Source of the DNA: an uncultured Clostridia bacterium
Lineage (GTDB): Bacteria > Bacillota > Clostridia > TANB77 > CAG-508
Length of the DNA stretch: 7,277 nt
Assembly: GCA_949448405.1 (NCBI GenBank)
Contig: CASTFX010000058.1
Location: 1 to 7,277 of the forward strand
Direction of reading: 5' to 3'
The translations under genes were made by a program, and so were the position numbers. Below the pieces are notes generated by a model. It was given only the letters and a program-made list of their open reading frames with translations, was not told the origin of the DNA and did not search any database. This document shows, piece after piece, positions 4,651 through 7,277 of the stretch (position 1 is the stretch's first letter; every line of letters starts with the position of its first letter).

Positions 4651-7277
4651 TTAGAATATAGCATCAAATAAACTCATTTGATTTGTTTCACTCATTCCTT
4701 CAACACAGCCAAATTTTTCAAGTAATGCAATTGCTGCATCTCCTACTTTTGCTCTTTTTTTAATATCTTGTTTAGATATAAATTCTCCTTTTTCTCTTGC
4801 TTCTTGTATACCTTGTGCTGCTATTTGTCCCATTCCAGCTATACTATTTAATGGTGGTCTTATACTATCTCCTTCTACTACGAACTTTGTTGCATGCGAT
4901 TTATATAAATCTATTGGTAAAAACTTAAATCCTCTTTCATACATTTCAAGTACAAGTTCTAATACAGAATACATATTCTTATCTTTTACTGTTGCCTCAA
5001 TCCCCATTCTTTTTATATCAGCCATTTTTTCTCTTACTTTACTTTTTCCAAATATCATCACTTCACTATCAAAAGCATCAGCTCTTATAGAAAAATATGT
5101 TGCATAATATGCAAGTGGTATATGAACTTTAAACCAAGCAATACGAAATGCCATAGTAACATATGCAACTGCATGTGCTTTTGGAAACATATACTCTATT
5201 TTCTTACACGAATCTATATACCAATCAGGCACGTCATGTTCCCTCATAAGACTTTCTTGTTCCTCTGATAGTCCTTTACCCTTACGAACAGATTCCATAA
5301 TTTTAAACGAATTCTGAGCAGGGAGACCTTTATTTATAAGATAAGTCATAATATCATCTCTTGTACATATAGCTTCTGCTAGTGTTGCTGTTCCTGCTTT
5401 TATTAGCTCTTGTGCATTATTCGTCCACACATTAGTACCGTGTGATAATCCAGAAATTCTAATAAGTTCTTCGAAAGTTTTAGGCAAAGTTTCTACAAGC
5501 ATTTCTCTAACAAATTTTGTACCAAATTCTGGCACCCCAAAGGTACCAACTTTGGAATCTATCTGTTCAGGTGTAACTCCCAAAGCTTCTGTTGATGAAA
5601 ATATAGACATTGTTTTCTTATCATCTAATGGTATAGATTTTGGTTCTATACCTGTTATGTCTTGTAACATTCTTATAACTGTCGGATCATCGTGTCCTAG
5701 CATATCAAATTTAAGCAAATTCTTATCTATTGAATGGTAATCAAAATGAGTTGTTATAATATCTGAATTAGGGTCATCAGCTGGATGCTGTACTGGACAA
5801 AATTCATATATTTCACGTCCTTGAGGTACAACTATAACACCTCCTGGATGTTGTCCTGTTGTTCTCTTTACTCCTGTACACCCTTTTGCAAGTCTTTCAA
5901 TTTCTGCTGAACTTGTATGTATATTTCTTTCTTCAAAATAATTTTTGACATATCCAAAAGCTGTTTTTTCTGCTATTGTACCAATCGTTCCTGCTTTAAA
6001 TGTAGTACCTTTTCCAAGTATTACTTCTGCATATTTATGTGCCTTAGTCTGATATTCTCCTGAGAAATTCAAGTCTATATCAGGCTCTTTATCTCCATTA
6101 AATCCTAAGAAAGTTTCAAACGGAATATCTACCCCATCTTTTACAAGTTTAGTTCCACACTTTGGACAATCTGCGTCAGGTAAGTCAAATCCATTTTTAA
6201 ACCCATGGTCTGAAAAATCAGAATATTTGCATTTAGGGCATCTATAATGTGCTTTTAAAGCATTAACTTCGGTTATACCTGTCATATATGCTGCAAGTGA
6301 TGAACCAACAGAACCTCTTGAACCTACTAAGTATCCATCTTCATTAGACTTCCACACAAGCTTTTGAGCGATTATGTACATAACTGAAAAACCATTTTTA
6401 ATAATAGAATCTAATTCTTTTCTAAGTCTTACTTCAACAATTTCTGGAAGTGGGTCACCATATAGTTCTTTTGCCTTACTCATAGCAATATCTTCAATCG
6501 TTTTTTCACAACCTTCAATATAAGGAGGGCATTTTTCCTTTGAAATTGGACTAATAGCTTCACACATGTCTGCAATTTTATTTGTATTTGTCACAACAAC
6601 TTCATAAGCTTTATCTCTTCCAAGGTATGAAAACTCCTCAAGCATTTCTTCTGTTGTACGTAAATATAAAGGTGCTTGCATATCTGCGTCATCATATTTT
6701 TGACCTGCCATAAGTATTCTTCTATAAATTTCATCTTCTGGATCCATGAAGTGAACATCACAAGTTGCAACTACTGGTTTACTTAATTTTTCTCCGAGTG
6801 CTACTATCTTTCTATTTATTTCTATAAGCCCATCTTTATCTTCTATTGTCCCATTTCTAATCATATATTCGTTATTTCCCAATGGTTGTATTTCTAGATA
6901 ATCGTAAAATGAAGCTATTTCTTCTATTTTTTCTTCTGACAGTCCCTCTAATATTGCCTGATATAATTCTCCTCTATCACAAGCGCTTCCCATAATTAGC
7001 CCTTCACTGTATTTTTTATAAACACTTCTTGGTATCTTAGGCTTTTTATAGAAATAATCTAAGTGAGAGTAAGATATTAATTTATATAAATTCTTTAAAC
7101 CTACATAATCTTTTGTTAATATAACTGCATGATATGTTGGTAATTGTTTTAAATTAATATTATCTCTATATGCATTATCTATGTCATTTAGATATTTGAC
7201 ACCTTTTTCTTTAAGGTTATTTAGCATAACCTCAAAGACTTTAACTAATGTTTTTACATCGTCTAAAGCTCTATGTG
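4651..7277 (-). CDS. polC: DNA polymerase III alpha subunit, PolC type, C-terminal ~60% (5' end outside)
   Basis: Replicative DNA polymerase of low-GC Gram-positive bacteria, with built-in 3'-5' exonuclease. The frame is open to the window edge: the first visible codons read HRALDD, the exonuclease III motif at the end of the inserted exonuclease domain, so the internal Met at 7227 is not the start. About 874 of an expected ~1,440 residues are visible. Numbering from that Met: second part of the PHP domain (about 30-200; SACDRGELY, ATCDVHF), GSRGSVGSS (302-310), zinc finger C330/C333/C354/C357, and palm PDIDLNFSGEYQ with D383 and D385. The third catalytic Asp is D508 in KFDMLGHDDP; its spacing of 125 residues from D383 equals that in Geobacillus PolC as I recall it. 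VPEFGTKF (565-572) and the FPKAHAVAYV block (681-690) follow. A beta-clamp-binding motif QMSLF (850-854) lies at the C-terminus. It appears intact. DUF1294 follows after 12 nt. Confidence 0.98.
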   Translation of the reverse strand, partial: HRALDDVKTLVKVFEVMLNNLKEKGVKYLNDIDNAYRDNINLKQLPTYHAVILTKDYVGLKNLYKLISYSHLDYFYKKPKIPRSVYKKYSEGLIMGSACDRGELYQAILEGLSEEKIEEIASFYDYLEIQPLGNNEYMIRNGTIEDKDGLIEINRKIVALGEKLSKPVVATCDVHFMDPEDEIYRRILMAGQKYDDADMQAPLYLRTTEEMLEEFSYLGRDKAYEVVVTNTNKIADMCEAISPISKEKCPPYIEGCEKTIEDIAMSKAKELYGDPLPEIVEVRLRKELDSIIKNGFSVMYIIAQKLVWKSNEDGYLVGSRGSVGSSLAAYMTGITEVNALKAHYRCPKCKYSDFSDHGFKNGFDLPDADCPKCGTKLVKDGVDIPFETFLGFNGDKEPDIDLNFSGEYQTKAHKYAEVILGKGTTFKAGTIGTIAEKTAFGYVKNYFEERNIHTSSAEIERLAKGCTGVKRTTGQHPGGVIVVPQGREIYEFCPVQHPADDPNSDIITTHFDYHSIDKNLLKFDMLGHDDPTVIRMLQDITGIEPKSIPLDDKKTMSIFSSTEALGVTPEQIDSKVGTFGVPEFGTKFVREMLVETLPKTFEELIRISGLSHGTNVWTNNAQELIKAGTATLAEAICTRDDIMTYLINKGLPAQNSFKIMESVRKGKGLSEEQESLMREHDVPDWYIDSCKKIEYMFPKAHAVAYVTMAFRIAWFKVHIPLAYYATYFSIRADAFDSEVMIFGKSKVREKMADIKRMGIEATVKDKNMYSVLELVLEMYERGFKFLPIDLYKSHATKFVVEGDSIRPPLNSIAGMGQIAAQGIQEAREKGEFISKQDIKKRAKVGDAAIALLEKFGCVEGMSETNQMSLFDAIF

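Noticed and set aside
5552..5740. A 62-codon plus-strand ORF inside polC
   Set aside because: It is antisense to strongly conserved PolC sequence and has no ribosome site.
7225..7227. Methionine codon as the start of polC
   Set aside because: The frame stays open to the window edge and the codons before it encode the exonuclease III motif HRALDD, so this Met is internal.

Overview
The window is AT-rich bacterial DNA with every recognisable gene on the minus strand. A PolC-type (Gram-positive) replicative polymerase, strong AAGGAGG-like ribosome sites, very low GC and a YceG/MltG protein point to a low-GC Firmicute, probably of class Clostridia. The species cannot be named from this sequence. 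Nothing resembles a phage, insertion sequence, CRISPR array, tRNA or rRNA.

Layout in transcription order, from high to low coordinates. (1) The C-terminal ~60% of polC (4651 to beyond 7277) is followed after 12 nt by a small DUF1294 membrane protein (4336-4638). A clear intrinsic terminator (4292-4329) closes this unit. (2) About 365 bp of non-coding, extremely AT-rich DNA follows (3927-4291). It holds two perfect consensus DnaA boxes as an inverted pair, a third near-consensus box, about ten copies of TTACA/TGTAA, and several perfect palindromes. (3) A single-domain rhodanese (3570-3926) comes next. (4) A second transcription unit, with a good sigma-A-like promoter at 3513-3541, reads a membrane-anchored stalk/SH3 protein (2452-3462), then mltG (1300-2436), then the first 426 codons of aspS (1-1278), with gaps of only 15 and 21 nt.

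The genes mix replication (polC), envelope work (the SH3 protein and the MltG endolytic transglycosylase, which probably act together at the membrane/peptidoglycan interface) and translation (aspS).

Three points stand out. The DnaA-box and TTACA-rich intergenic block looks like a replication-origin-like or DnaA-controlled element, although no dnaA or dnaN is in view. The SH3 protein ends in what looks like a shortened, catalytically dead remnant of a GH18 domain. The aspartyl-tRNA synthetase carries the sequence signature I associate with alphaproteobacterial AspRS rather than the usual Bacillus/Clostridium form.
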